Positions 15,573-24,128 of a stretch of DNA of 29,247 nucleotides are shown one piece after another. Both the position numbers and the translations under genes were made by a program. The notes under the pieces were generated by a model. That model saw nothing but the letters and a program-made list of their open reading frames with translations. It was not told the origin of the DNA and did not search any database. The stretch comes from CAYUQT01 sp964596165 (GTDB lineage Bacteria > Planctomycetota > Phycisphaerae > UBA1845 > JAFGLZ01): positions 1 through 29,247 of the forward strand of contig CAZQTW010000072.1 of assembly GCA_964596165.1 (NCBI GenBank). Reading direction: 5' to 3'. Position 1 is the first letter of the stretch. The number at the start of each line of letters is the position of its first letter.

Positions 15573-16670
15573 ATGGGCGCAGTCAGGAAATACTACAGCC
15601 TCACGGTACGATGGGCACGACGGGTGGTATCGGCTTTGACGGTCGCCATGGTGCCGTTGATCTCTGCCGCCGATGCACCGCCGCGGATCGAGACCACTCG
15701 GCCTTCCACACCCGACTCGGGTTTCTGGCCCACGCCGAGGATGGTGGAGATTCTCCTGATGAAGGGCGTGGATGCCATTGCCTCGCAGTACGCGTTGGAC
15801 GAGGGACAACGAGAGGCCCTGAAGAAGGACATTCTGAAACGCTATCCGGAGCTGCTGAAACGTCATCGTGTCATTCTGCAGCCGATCGTCAACGAGATCG
15901 TCGAGATGGATCTGGCCGAGGAGAAACCGACAGCCGAGCAAGTGGCCGTATGGGCCGGCGCGCTCGAACCGGTGATGGCTGACGTTCGCAAGGCGATCCG
16001 TGGGACTTACGAGGAGCTGAAGCCGATGCTGCAGCCCGATCAGAAGATCCGGTGGGATCGGGATTTTGCGCACATCTGGGTCGGGGTGGGGCTTGTTCAG
16101 GCTCAGTTGACCCGGTGGAAACAGGGAATGTTTAAGCCGGATGAATGGCCGCCCAGATTCGCAAGCGTATCGGCCAATCCGTCCTCGGCACATGCGTCTG
16201 TGGGAACACAGCCGGCGATGACTCAACCCACCGAGACGGCACCCGGCCTGCAAGTCGCCGAACCGTCCACACCGACGTTCAATCGATTCGTGCCGAAACA
16301 GCGCGAATCGGCAAACGAGCGCCGGGTCAAGGCAAGCGTCGTCGATCGTTCGAACGTGTCGCCGGATCAATGGGAGTCCTACGTCAGGCAGTTCATCCGG
16401 CAGCATGACCTTGATAGGGGACAGATCAATCAGGCGATGGCGATACTGAAGGATGTCCGCACGCGTGCCAGACAATACCGTGAACAAAGTCGCCACGTGA
16501 TCGACGAAGCCGAAACAGACCGTCCTTACGGAGAGGGACGCGGCCGGATCGTTGCGAGTCGGGACGAAGACCTCCTTCGCGAACAGTTGCGGGACCTCTT
16601 CGAAGAGCTTCGCGACCGACTCGACGGCATCCTCCGTTCGAGCCAGCGTCAGGCGGCCGCGGACCGGTAG
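15573..16670 (+). CDS. Secreted helical protein of unknown function
   Basis: The 365-residue product has a signal peptide (residues 1 to about 33: RR, a hydrophobic stretch, then SAADA). I do not recognise a named family. It has two helical regions that resemble each other in layout. The first has ALDEGQREALKKDILKRYPELL and IVEMDLAEEKPTAEQV; the second has DLDRGQINQAMAILKDVRTR near the C-terminus. They are joined by a Pro/Ser/Thr-rich linker. The pattern of helices with GQ-x6-L spacing recalls LTXXQ/CpxP-like periplasmic proteins, but this is only a resemblance. I prefer the ATG at 15573 to 15549 because it gives a clean signal peptide and sits 6 nt after TATAAC. An AT-rich palindrome lies about 85 nt upstream. 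Confidence 0.75.
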   Translation: MGAVRKYYSLTVRWARRVVSALTVAMVPLISAADAPPRIETTRPSTPDSGFWPTPRMVEILLMKGVDAIASQYALDEGQREALKKDILKRYPELLKRHRVILQPIVNEIVEMDLAEEKPTAEQVAVWAGALEPVMADVRKAIRGTYEELKPMLQPDQKIRWDRDFAHIWVGVGLVQAQLTRWKQGMFKPDEWPPRFASVSANPSSAHASVGTQPAMTQPTETAPGLQVAEPSTPTFNRFVPKQRESANERRVKASVVDRSNVSPDQWESYVRQFIRQHDLDRGQINQAMAILKDVRTRARQYREQSRHVIDEAETDRPYGEGRGRIVASRDEDLLREQLRDLFEELRDRLDGILRSSQRQAAADR

Positions 16671-16717
16671 TTCGTTCACCTTATAGCCGCAACGGAAGGC
16701 CATATCGTGGAGGTCGT

Positions 16718-16742
16718 CCCCTCATTCCTCGCGATGAAGGGG
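16718..16742. terminator. Possible shared terminator between convergent genes
   Basis: CCCCTCAT and ATGAAGGGG pair over an 8-nt loop with one bulged A, in the 74-bp gap between two convergent genes. There is no U run on either side, so the role is only suggested by position. Confidence 0.25.
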
Positions 16743-16744
16743 GG

Positions 16745-18655
16745 TCAGAGGAATCGCTTGAGTACGAGCAGCGTCACGTCATCCTGGGGCTCGTGCCGAC
16801 GGTACTCGTCGACGTCATGAACGATGCGGTCGCAGATGATCTTCAGCGGCTGCGATGCGATGTCGATCAGCAGGTGCTCCAGGCGGGCCTCGCCGAACAA
16901 CTCCCCGTCGCCGGGCCGGGCTTCCGTCACGCCGTCCGTGTACAGCGCGAGCAGATCGCCGGGGTTGAGCGATACGGCACCGTTGTCATAGCGGGCGTCC
17001 GGAAGCACCGCCAAGACCGGTCCCGTGGGTTCCAGATTCTCGGCGCGTCCGTTCGCACGAATGACATAGGGCGGATTGTGCCCGGCACTCGCGTAGGTCA
17101 GCTCGCCGGTGCGGATATGGTAGTGGGCGTAGAACAGCGTCACAAACATCAACTTGTCGTTGTTGGCCACCAGCGTGCGGTTGGTGGTCTCCAGGACCTG
17201 CGCCGGACCGGTGCTGGGCGTGGTGAAGTTCCGCAAGGCGGTGCGCACCACCGCCATGAACATGGCGGCGGGAACGCCCTTGCCCGACACGTCCGCGATC
17301 ACCACCGCGAGGACATCCTCCTTCACGAAGAAGAAGTCGTAGTAGTCACCGGCCATGAACTTTGCCGGTTCGTATACGGCGTACAGGTCGAACTCCTGTC
17401 GCTCCGGAAACGGAGGAAAGGTGTGCGGAATGAGCGAGAGTTGGATTTCGGTTGCGACGTTCAGTTCGCTTTCGACGGCCTGGCGCGCGGCGGTTTCTCG
17501 AACGCGCTCCTCCACGTTCGCTCGAAGGTCGGTCACCATCTTGTTGAACGTTTGGGCGAACTGTCCGATCTCGTCACCAGCGGTGATGCCGGTGACCTGA
17601 ACGTCGAGGTTGCCGCGGGCGAGCTCCCGCGCGACGGCGGCAAGGCGACCGATCGGCCGTGTGAGCCGCACCGAGACGAACAGAACCACCACGACCAGAA
17701 TCAACAGGCCGGCGATCAGCAGTCCCATCTCGCGCGCCATCCGCAATCGTACGGGGGCAAGCACCCGTCGCTCCGCGATAACCGCCGCGAAAGACCAGTG
17801 GGCGGAGGCCACGGGCGCAAAGACGATGAATCGGGGCTCTCCGGTGTCCAGGCTCGGCAGCCGGGATACGCCGGTCGCCCCGGCGATCATCTGTTTGCCC
17901 ACCTCAAACAGAGCGGGCAATTTGTGCCACTCGGCCAGGCTGAAGATCGACTCGCACATGATGTAGTCGTCGTTGGGGTGCGAGATGAACGTTCCGGCCT
18001 GACTGATCACGAAGCAATAGGCCTCGTTCATCCCCACTCTCGACAGCTTGTCGCGGAGGTCTTGCAGCGACACGTCGGCCGTGACCACGCCGCAGAATCG
18101 GCCTTCGCGATAGAAGGGCGCGCCGTACGTACACATCAAGGTATTGCCCGCCCCCCGGTCATAGTACGGGTCGGTCCACACGGCTCGTTCCAGGAGCTTG
18201 GGCAAGAGATACCAGTCCCACAAGGTGTAGTCGTACCCGTCGGCGGGGGTGATGTTCATGGCCTTCAGGTCCGTGCCCTGCGGACTCCGATGGACGTAAG
18301 GCGAGAAGTGCGTCACGCCGGAGGTGAACATCCCCGGCGCGAAGGCGGCGGCCATGCCGAAGACCCGAGGATTCTTCTCGAGGTTGACGCGCAACAATCG
18401 CTCGATCTGAGCGGCGTCAAACGCGGGTTGCAGGGAAATGGCGTCGGCAGTCGTACGGACCAGTTGAGCGACGGAGCTGAGCTCCGTATCGAGTCGGGCA
18501 GCCTCGTGGCGCGCCAGCTCGGTCAGATGGAGCTCCATCTGTTTCAGCGCCGTCCGCCGTCCGAGCCGAAACTCAAGGGTCAACATCAGCCCATAGACCG
18601 CCACGAGCGGCAGGCAGATGGCCAACTCCAACTTGGTTCGCATGCGAAGCGTCAT
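16745..18655 (-). CDS. dCache-HAMP sensor phosphatase of the RsbU/SpoIIE class
   Basis: The 636-residue membrane protein has helix 1 near residues 11-27 and an extracytoplasmic double-Cache-like region (about 40-300) with DYTLWDWYLLP and WTDPYYDRG. Helix 2 is near 308-330, then a HAMP domain (LTRPIGRLAAVARELARGN onward). A C-terminal PPM phosphatase of the RsbU/SpoIIE type starts near 400 with ATEIQLSLIPHTFP. Metal-binding aspartates are present in MAGDYYDFF, ADVSGKG, LYTDGVTEA and DDVTLLVL, so it should be active. Such proteins dephosphorylate an anti-sigma-factor antagonist in response to the outside ligand. No antagonist or anti-sigma kinase is in the window. Its ATG overlaps the stop of the upstream binding-protein gene by 4 bp, which implies translational coupling. 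Confidence 0.92.
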   Translation of the reverse strand: MTLRMRTKLELAICLPLVAVYGLMLTLEFRLGRRTALKQMELHLTELARHEAARLDTELSSVAQLVRTTADAISLQPAFDAAQIERLLRVNLEKNPRVFGMAAAFAPGMFTSGVTHFSPYVHRSPQGTDLKAMNITPADGYDYTLWDWYLLPKLLERAVWTDPYYDRGAGNTLMCTYGAPFYREGRFCGVVTADVSLQDLRDKLSRVGMNEAYCFVISQAGTFISHPNDDYIMCESIFSLAEWHKLPALFEVGKQMIAGATGVSRLPSLDTGEPRFIVFAPVASAHWSFAAVIAERRVLAPVRLRMAREMGLLIAGLLILVVVVLFVSVRLTRPIGRLAAVARELARGNLDVQVTGITAGDEIGQFAQTFNKMVTDLRANVEERVRETAARQAVESELNVATEIQLSLIPHTFPPFPERQEFDLYAVYEPAKFMAGDYYDFFFVKEDVLAVVIADVSGKGVPAAMFMAVVRTALRNFTTPSTGPAQVLETTNRTLVANNDKLMFVTLFYAHYHIRTGELTYASAGHNPPYVIRANGRAENLEPTGPVLAVLPDARYDNGAVSLNPGDLLALYTDGVTEARPGDGELFGEARLEHLLIDIASQPLKIICDRIVHDVDEYRRHEPQDDVTLLVLKRFL

Positions 18656-19725
18656 GGATTCGCTCTCGGCGGTGTCACGGGTTGATAGAACGACTCGAAC
18701 GGCGGCACCCGGCGCACCAGGCCTTGATCCTTCAGGATCCCGGACACTTTGGCGTATTCCTCGGCGGCCAGATTGCCCCAGTTGGCCGGGTTTTCACCGA
18801 CGCGGTGTTGGATCAGCACTCGCATCGACCGCAGCATCCATCGTTGGTGGTTGGGATTCGTGTCAACATGGGATTGACGGCAGTGGTTCATGACCAGATC
18901 CAGCGTTTCGGCTTCGTGTGCGAATGCGTATGCCCAGCCCTTCACAACGGCCGCGACCAACGCTTCGCAGACCGCACGACGGCCTCGACGGGTCGCCTCC
19001 ATGCAGTAGACGCCGTCTTCGGGGAAGTCGATGCCGTAGTCCGCGAATGCGAAGACCCGCAGCTCGTCCGGCCGGAGGCCGGCCTCCATCAGCTTGTGAT
19101 ACTCGTTGTATTGCATGGCCGATGCGATCGCCACCGCGCCGCGAAGGAAGGGAACCATACTCGTGCTTTGGGCGACGATCTCGGGTCGGACGCCGTACTT
19201 GGCAAAGAAGGCCTTCGGCGGAACGTCGAAATCACCGCCCCACAGGCCCACGCGCCGACCGTTCATGTCCTTCGGGTGCGTGATCCCCGAGTCCGATCGA
19301 GTGACCAGCATCATGGCCGACTTCTGGATGATCTGGGCGAGGCAAACCAGCCGGACGCCCGTCGCGCGGTGTCGTATTGCCTGCGAAAGCCAGGCCGTGC
19401 AGAAGTCCGTTTCGCCGGCCGCCAGGCGGGCCAGCGGGCTCTCGGTCGCCGCGGCCCACTCCAGCTTGACTTCCTTCAGACCGGCCTCTCTAAAAAACCC
19501 CTTCTCCGAAGCGACGATGTAGCCCGCAAATTGGGCCTGGGGTTGCCAGTGGAGCTGAAGAAGGATCGGGTCGGCCGGACGAGAAACGGCTTGAGCGGTT
19601 TCCGACGGCGGCGAGGGAGCCGTCGCCGTTGCCGGTGCAGCGGCCCGCAACATTGTCGCCGTTCCCACGACCAGGCCCAATGCCAACCCCAGGGACGATC
19701 TTGGTACGTTCGAGCTGCTCGTCAT
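18652..19725 (-). CDS. NMT1/THI5-like periplasmic substrate-binding protein
   Basis: The 357-residue product has a signal peptide (to about residue 30, LRAAAPATA). It then has the opening of the NMT1/THI5/SsuA-type binding proteins: LQLHWQPQAQFAGYIVASEK followed by GFFREAGL. DFCTAWLSQAIRHR, VTRSDSGITHPKDMNGRRVG and SAMQYNEYHKLMEAGL also fit the family. Relatives bind thiamine-pyrimidine precursors, aliphatic sulfonates, taurine or nitrate; the ligand here cannot be told. The striking point is that no ABC permease or ATPase is beside it. Its neighbour is the dCache/RsbU phosphatase, which overlaps its stop by 4 bp, and the glycosidase lies 13 bp upstream. I therefore infer a ligand-presenting or sensing role rather than uptake. 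It is full length with no obvious damage. Confidence 0.88.
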   Translation of the reverse strand: MTSSSNVPRSSLGLALGLVVGTATMLRAAAPATATAPSPPSETAQAVSRPADPILLQLHWQPQAQFAGYIVASEKGFFREAGLKEVKLEWAAATESPLARLAAGETDFCTAWLSQAIRHRATGVRLVCLAQIIQKSAMMLVTRSDSGITHPKDMNGRRVGLWGGDFDVPPKAFFAKYGVRPEIVAQSTSMVPFLRGAVAIASAMQYNEYHKLMEAGLRPDELRVFAFADYGIDFPEDGVYCMEATRRGRRAVCEALVAAVVKGWAYAFAHEAETLDLVMNHCRQSHVDTNPNHQRWMLRSMRVLIQHRVGENPANWGNLAAEEYAKVSGILKDQGLVRRVPPFESFYQPVTPPRANP

Positions 19726-19738
19726 TCCATCGCGATCC

Positions 19739-21973
19739 CTACCGCGCGAACTTCAGTTTCCACTTGGCCAATCCCGACGTCGGCCTTCGCAGGATGAGCG
19801 CGATTGTCCCGTCCGGATTCATCTTTCCGTTCGCCGCCTCCCCGTCCTCGGCCTGAGCCGAGGTGAGGGTATAGCCCTTCGGCGCGAAGAACACCAGCTC
19901 CGTGGGATGGTTCTCGACCAGGCGAAGGGTACCTGAGAGCGTTCGATCCGTCTCGTCCCAGGTTGTGCTCTCCAATTCCACACCGCCCTGCGTGATGTGG
20001 CGGTCGGTCGAGAGGAACTGCGGCCGACCCAGTGCCGGATGTATTGCGAGCAGGGCGTTGGACCGACCGGCAAGCGTTACGGAGAATCGTTCGCGAACGG
20101 CGCCTCGAAACGCGCGGTTCCAGAAATCGTATACCAAGTATTCCGCGTTGGTCGGCAATCCCAACTCGTCAAAGCGAAAGCCGACGTCGGCCGGTTGGTC
20201 GCCCCAGTTGAAGACGGAGACGACGTCCCACTGACCGAAGGGCCGGCGGATCTTCAGATCCCACACCGGCCGCATGTCGAAGATGGGAAAGAGGTCGAGT
20301 GGCCGCACATCGCAAACGGGCAGGCATTGCTGAAGCAATCGCATTCGCTCCGGTGCAAGAGCGGCAAGCTTGTCGCCGGAGAACATCATCTGACCGGGCA
20401 GGCCGACAACGACCGTCGCAACCCGAGCGATTTCCATCGGCGCCGCGCCGACCATGAGCGTATCCGGGTCGCTATACCAAACAATGTTATGAACGAAGAG
20501 CTGGTTGAGCGTCGTCCAGGCCTGGTTGGTGTAGTTCGACCAATGGGGAGGCTGCCCGGGATGGACGATGTCCGCGCCGATCCGACCGGCGTCGGCCTGG
20601 CCGATCTCGGGCCCGGTGTAGTGACCTTGGCAGGCAAGCCAGATGCGATCGGGCCCCATGCCTCGCCGCAGCGCCTCGACACACAAGCGAAACGGGTCGT
20701 CGCACTCCTCCTTGAACGCCGCCCGCACCTCCGTCCGCTCATAAAAGTGCGCCGAGTAGTGCGCCCCACGGCCGGACATGCCGTCGATTTTGAAGTACTC
20801 GTAACCCCAGTCGCGGGACATGATCCGGTGCGTTTCCTCCATGTGTCTGCGGACGGCCTCCTGTGACGGGTCGACGACGTAGTAACCGCTCCAATTCTGC
20901 ATGGGCTTGCCGTCGGGGTGGTGGAGGAACCAGTCTTTGTGGGCCTCGTAGAAGGCCTTATCGCCCGTGCCGAACGGAACCGTCCAAATACCCGGGCGAA
21001 AGCCGAGTGCCCGAATCTGCTCGGCAAGCCACTTCATGCCGCTGGGAAACTTCCGCGGATCAGGTCGGAGCGTCAGGTTGTGAAATTTCTGAACGGGCAG
21101 CTTGTCGGAATTGTCTTGCCACGACTCGATGTGCCAGATCTCCATGCCGAACGGCTTGAGGTGCTTGGCCCCGATGCGGGCTTCTTCAAGATTCTCTTTC
21201 TCACCGGCGGTGTCGAAATAGGCGTTCCAGGACATCCAGCCCGTCGGCGGCGATGGACACCGCTTCTTGTCGATTGGCTTGTAGTACGGAACATAGCGGG
21301 AGCGGTAGTAGTCCCGCATCGCCCCAAAGACCATCGCCGAGTGGGCGGCGTCGTGAGGGGTGGCCGTCATCTCGATTGCGAAGGCGCCCGGTGGGCCCGC
21401 GTGCGAGTCGGCGGCGATGAGAACGCTTCGGCCGACGAACCGCAGCGCGGTGTCGGTGGGAATGTCAAAGAGCGAATCGTTGAGACGGCTGTCGGCCGGT
21501 CCCGAGGCCATCTGAACGACGCGCGAGCTCTCCGGAGGCGTCGTGCGGCAGGCGAATGATTGCGTGCCCAATGCGGCGGTGCCCTTGAACGTCAACGTGC
21601 CCCTGTACGATTGTGCGGAGCGGTGGACCACATGAAGTGCGACCGTGTCGCCCGAAGCGGTGAATGCAAGGTAACCCTGAACGTTTCCCTCGGCATCGAG
21701 CAGTGCCGGTCTTGTCTTGACGGCGTCGCGAGGCGCGACGATCGACCAGGGCTTGGGTTGGCCGTTGATCTCGACCGCAAACGACAACGCACCCGCCACG
21801 CGAGCGCCGGACGGCGGATGCACGAGTTCAAGCGATGCGTGCCGAGGATCGAAGTTGACCTGCCATTCGCTTACGTTCCGCACACCCGGACTCCCTGACG
21901 GCGCGGCCATGATGACGTGTCCCGTCAGGATCATCAGGAGCATGGCTGAAACGGTAAGATGGTCCGCGAGCAT
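19739..21973 (-). CDS. Secreted clan GH-D glycosidase (GH27/GH36-like)
   Basis: The 744-residue product has a signal peptide (about 1-23, ending VIMAAP), an N-terminal beta-sandwich, a central (beta/alpha)8 barrel and a C-terminal beta domain. The barrel starts at GWMSWNAYFD. FKIDG supplies Asp397, the expected nucleophile of clan GH-D. GADIVHPGQ supplies Asp468, a candidate acid/base about 70 residues later, close to the spacing in known GH27/GH36 enzymes. YSDPDTLMVG is another family segment. Most characterised members cleave alpha-galactosides, but alpha-N-acetylgalactosaminidase or isomaltodextranase activity is also possible. I chose the ATG at 21973 because GGAGG lies 8 nt upstream and a signal peptide follows at once; the frame is open up to 22033. 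It is third in a five-gene run and is followed after 13 bp by the binding protein. Confidence 0.83.
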   Translation of the reverse strand: MLADHLTVSAMLLMILTGHVIMAAPSGSPGVRNVSEWQVNFDPRHASLELVHPPSGARVAGALSFAVEINGQPKPWSIVAPRDAVKTRPALLDAEGNVQGYLAFTASGDTVALHVVHRSAQSYRGTLTFKGTAALGTQSFACRTTPPESSRVVQMASGPADSRLNDSLFDIPTDTALRFVGRSVLIAADSHAGPPGAFAIEMTATPHDAAHSAMVFGAMRDYYRSRYVPYYKPIDKKRCPSPPTGWMSWNAYFDTAGEKENLEEARIGAKHLKPFGMEIWHIESWQDNSDKLPVQKFHNLTLRPDPRKFPSGMKWLAEQIRALGFRPGIWTVPFGTGDKAFYEAHKDWFLHHPDGKPMQNWSGYYVVDPSQEAVRRHMEETHRIMSRDWGYEYFKIDGMSGRGAHYSAHFYERTEVRAAFKEECDDPFRLCVEALRRGMGPDRIWLACQGHYTGPEIGQADAGRIGADIVHPGQPPHWSNYTNQAWTTLNQLFVHNIVWYSDPDTLMVGAAPMEIARVATVVVGLPGQMMFSGDKLAALAPERMRLLQQCLPVCDVRPLDLFPIFDMRPVWDLKIRRPFGQWDVVSVFNWGDQPADVGFRFDELGLPTNAEYLVYDFWNRAFRGAVRERFSVTLAGRSNALLAIHPALGRPQFLSTDRHITQGGVELESTTWDETDRTLSGTLRLVENHPTELVFFAPKGYTLTSAQAEDGEAANGKMNPDGTIALILRRPTSGLAKWKLKFAR

Positions 21974-22082
21974 CACTGTGTCCTCCCATCCGTACCCGAA
22001 CAGGAACGCCGACGCGCAGGGTTTCAGGTCCATAGACGTGTTGTTGATTTTTCACAGATCTGCGCCTGCTGCAAGGCCCCTC

Positions 22083-24089
22083 TCAGGCGGGTTTGCCCAC
22101 GACGGGCTTTGCGGTCTGCGGCCGCTTCGACGGTGCATCCGTCTCGGTGAACCGGATTCGCTCGCCGGGTTGGGGACGCCATCGCCACGGAGGCTCGTTG
22201 CCCGAAAGGTAGTAGAAGAAATAGCGAGGGCTGTCGAGCGGCTCGCGGAAGGTGAGATCGAGAGTCGTGGGGCGGCCATTGGCGATACCGGAGACCTTCA
22301 CACTGAATTCCGGCACCGTGAACTGATCGTCGATGTGGAATATCGTCCCGCCGGGCACGCCGAACTGGCCGAGCAGCGTCGAGATGAACGGCATGTCGAC
22401 CTCCTTCAGCCGAAGCGTGTTGGGGCCGGTCACTTCGTAATCGACCTTCCACAGGTCACAAAGCGGCGAAATCGTCGGTGCATTCGGGCCGAGTGCGTAA
22501 AGGGCCCTGTCCTGTGGCCACGCATTCTGAAAGCCCCGTGGGATGCTGACGATAAAGACGGCGGGCCGCTGTGTCCCAGCGTTCAATCCCGGACTCCGCT
22601 CAATCTCCCCCGCGATGAACGTGAGGTCCGCCACGGCCTTCCGCTCCAGCTCGCCAATGAAGAGCCGGGTCGTTACCATCGAGATCGGGATGGGGAAAAG
22701 GATTAGCAATACCACGGGAATGAAGCGTAACAACAACCAACCCCTTGCCCGACGGAACCACGATCCCGCGTCGTAGCACGTGCAGATCCACACGGCGCTC
22801 AAGTAGGCGAAGCCGACGAAGGGCAGCATCAGCAGTCGGGCGTCGGGCATCGTGCACGCCAAGACCGGCAGGAACATGAACGCCCAGGCGGCAAAACCCC
22901 AGACCGAGATATCGTGTCTATAGCGCCGCCGGAAGAAGAGCAGCAGGATGGCCACGATCGCCGTCGCAATGCTCGTCATCAAGATCAGCGGGACGCGACC
23001 GGTGGGGTGTTGATGAAAGATGGTGGGGTTGACCGGCATCGGCCAGGCAATCAGGTACTGCAGGATGCGGAACGGGGCCTCTCGCAAGTATTCCCCCGGG
23101 TGGCGGACCGGATCGAGCATAAATGTGGCATTGGTTTCGTACTTGCCGGCAAAGCGGATCCCCAGCCAGAGGATATTGACGACCATTAGAAGTCCGAGCA
23201 GGATAAAGGCCCGGCGGTCGTGGGTGCGCCGTTGTGACGGCTCGATCTTCGTTCGGGCAATCCACCATAGCAACCCGAAGCCGACGCTGATCGGCGTGGC
23301 CGCCTCCTTCGACAACAAGGCGGTCAGACAGGCGAGCGCCGCCACCGGTACCCAGACGAAACGGCCGCCGGCCGCGGTCGCGAACCTCAAACCGGCCAGC
23401 ATGGCGATCAGGCCGCCCAATACGGCCAACAAGTCGCAACGGGCGGCGAGGAATGTGACGGTGATCGCGTTACTGGCCGCCAGGGCGTAGATCAGCGTCG
23501 CCCACCTCGCCCGCGACTCGTCGGACTGCACCGTACGGAACAACGTCAGCAGGAGCCAGACGCTGATCACGTACATGAGCAAGGACATGGCGTGATGCCC
23601 GGCCGGGTTTTTGCCCCAGACGAGGTAGTCCAGGTAGAGGTTGTACTCCGCCACCGGCCTCATGAGTTGGGCACGGACATTGTCGGCGATCCACCAAGGC
23701 AAGTAGCAGGCGTTTCGCTGGGCGGTGATCTCTTCGGTCGTCGTGAAGAAACGGTACAGATCGAGCGACGCGCGCCGGCCCGCGCGGTACTCGTCCATCA
23801 GCCGCAGGTTACGATAGTCATCGATGAAGAACGGCATCCGAATCGACGAACCATACAGTGCGAGGACGACCACCGAGAGGACGAGTCGCGGATAAGGGAA
23901 CCGCTCGTACCACGCCGCCAGACGACCCGCCAGTCGAAGGCGGTAGCCAATGCAGGACAGCAGAAAGACCAACGTGGCGATCGCAACGAGGGGGACGAGA
24001 CAACGGGGTTCTCGGTACCACGCCGCGATGATGCCGAGTGGTTGTTGAGGATCTGTCGCCAAACCACGCATCTCCGTGCACGCGCACAC
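22083..24089 (-). CDS. GT-C-like multi-membrane protein
   Basis: The product of about 668 residues has two helices near the N-terminus (about 32-48 and 67-82) and then roughly eight more. A soluble extracytoplasmic C-terminal region follows from about residue 480. After helix 2 the loop FFIDDYRNL holds Asp90-Asp91, as in the first outer loop of GT-C glycosyltransferases. RPVAEYNLYLDYLVWGKNP followed by AGHHAMSLL matches the corresponding region of PMT/TMTC-type proteins. I infer a lipid-linked sugar transferase acting outside the membrane; acceptor and donor are unknown. The start is uncertain: GTG at 24089 or ATG at 24071, neither with a strong ribosome-binding sequence. It follows the GT2 gene by 39 bp, consistent with co-transcription. 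Confidence 0.7.
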   Translation of the reverse strand: MCACTEMRGLATDPQQPLGIIAAWYREPRCLVPLVAIATLVFLLSCIGYRLRLAGRLAAWYERFPYPRLVLSVVVLALYGSSIRMPFFIDDYRNLRLMDEYRAGRRASLDLYRFFTTTEEITAQRNACYLPWWIADNVRAQLMRPVAEYNLYLDYLVWGKNPAGHHAMSLLMYVISVWLLLTLFRTVQSDESRARWATLIYALAASNAITVTFLAARCDLLAVLGGLIAMLAGLRFATAAGGRFVWVPVAALACLTALLSKEAATPISVGFGLLWWIARTKIEPSQRRTHDRRAFILLGLLMVVNILWLGIRFAGKYETNATFMLDPVRHPGEYLREAPFRILQYLIAWPMPVNPTIFHQHPTGRVPLILMTSIATAIVAILLLFFRRRYRHDISVWGFAAWAFMFLPVLACTMPDARLLMLPFVGFAYLSAVWICTCYDAGSWFRRARGWLLLRFIPVVLLILFPIPISMVTTRLFIGELERKAVADLTFIAGEIERSPGLNAGTQRPAVFIVSIPRGFQNAWPQDRALYALGPNAPTISPLCDLWKVDYEVTGPNTLRLKEVDMPFISTLLGQFGVPGGTIFHIDDQFTVPEFSVKVSGIANGRPTTLDLTFREPLDSPRYFFYYLSGNEPPWRWRPQPGERIRFTETDAPSKRPQTAKPVVGKPA

Positions 24090-24128
24090 GAACCGCCGGA
24101 GGCGCTCTCCCCCCGCTTGCCCGCCGGC

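Noticed and set aside
13760..16703. Long open frames opposite the DUF58/rsmD region (plus) and opposite and across the secreted protein gene (minus)
   Set aside because: They cross several well-recognised genes on the other strand and give Arg-, Gly- and His-rich low-order sequence. They are composition artefacts.
16793..18685. 630-codon plus-strand frame opposite the RsbU-type gene
   Set aside because: The minus-strand gene has all PPM, HAMP and Cache motifs; the plus-strand translation has none and is rich in Gly, Arg and His.
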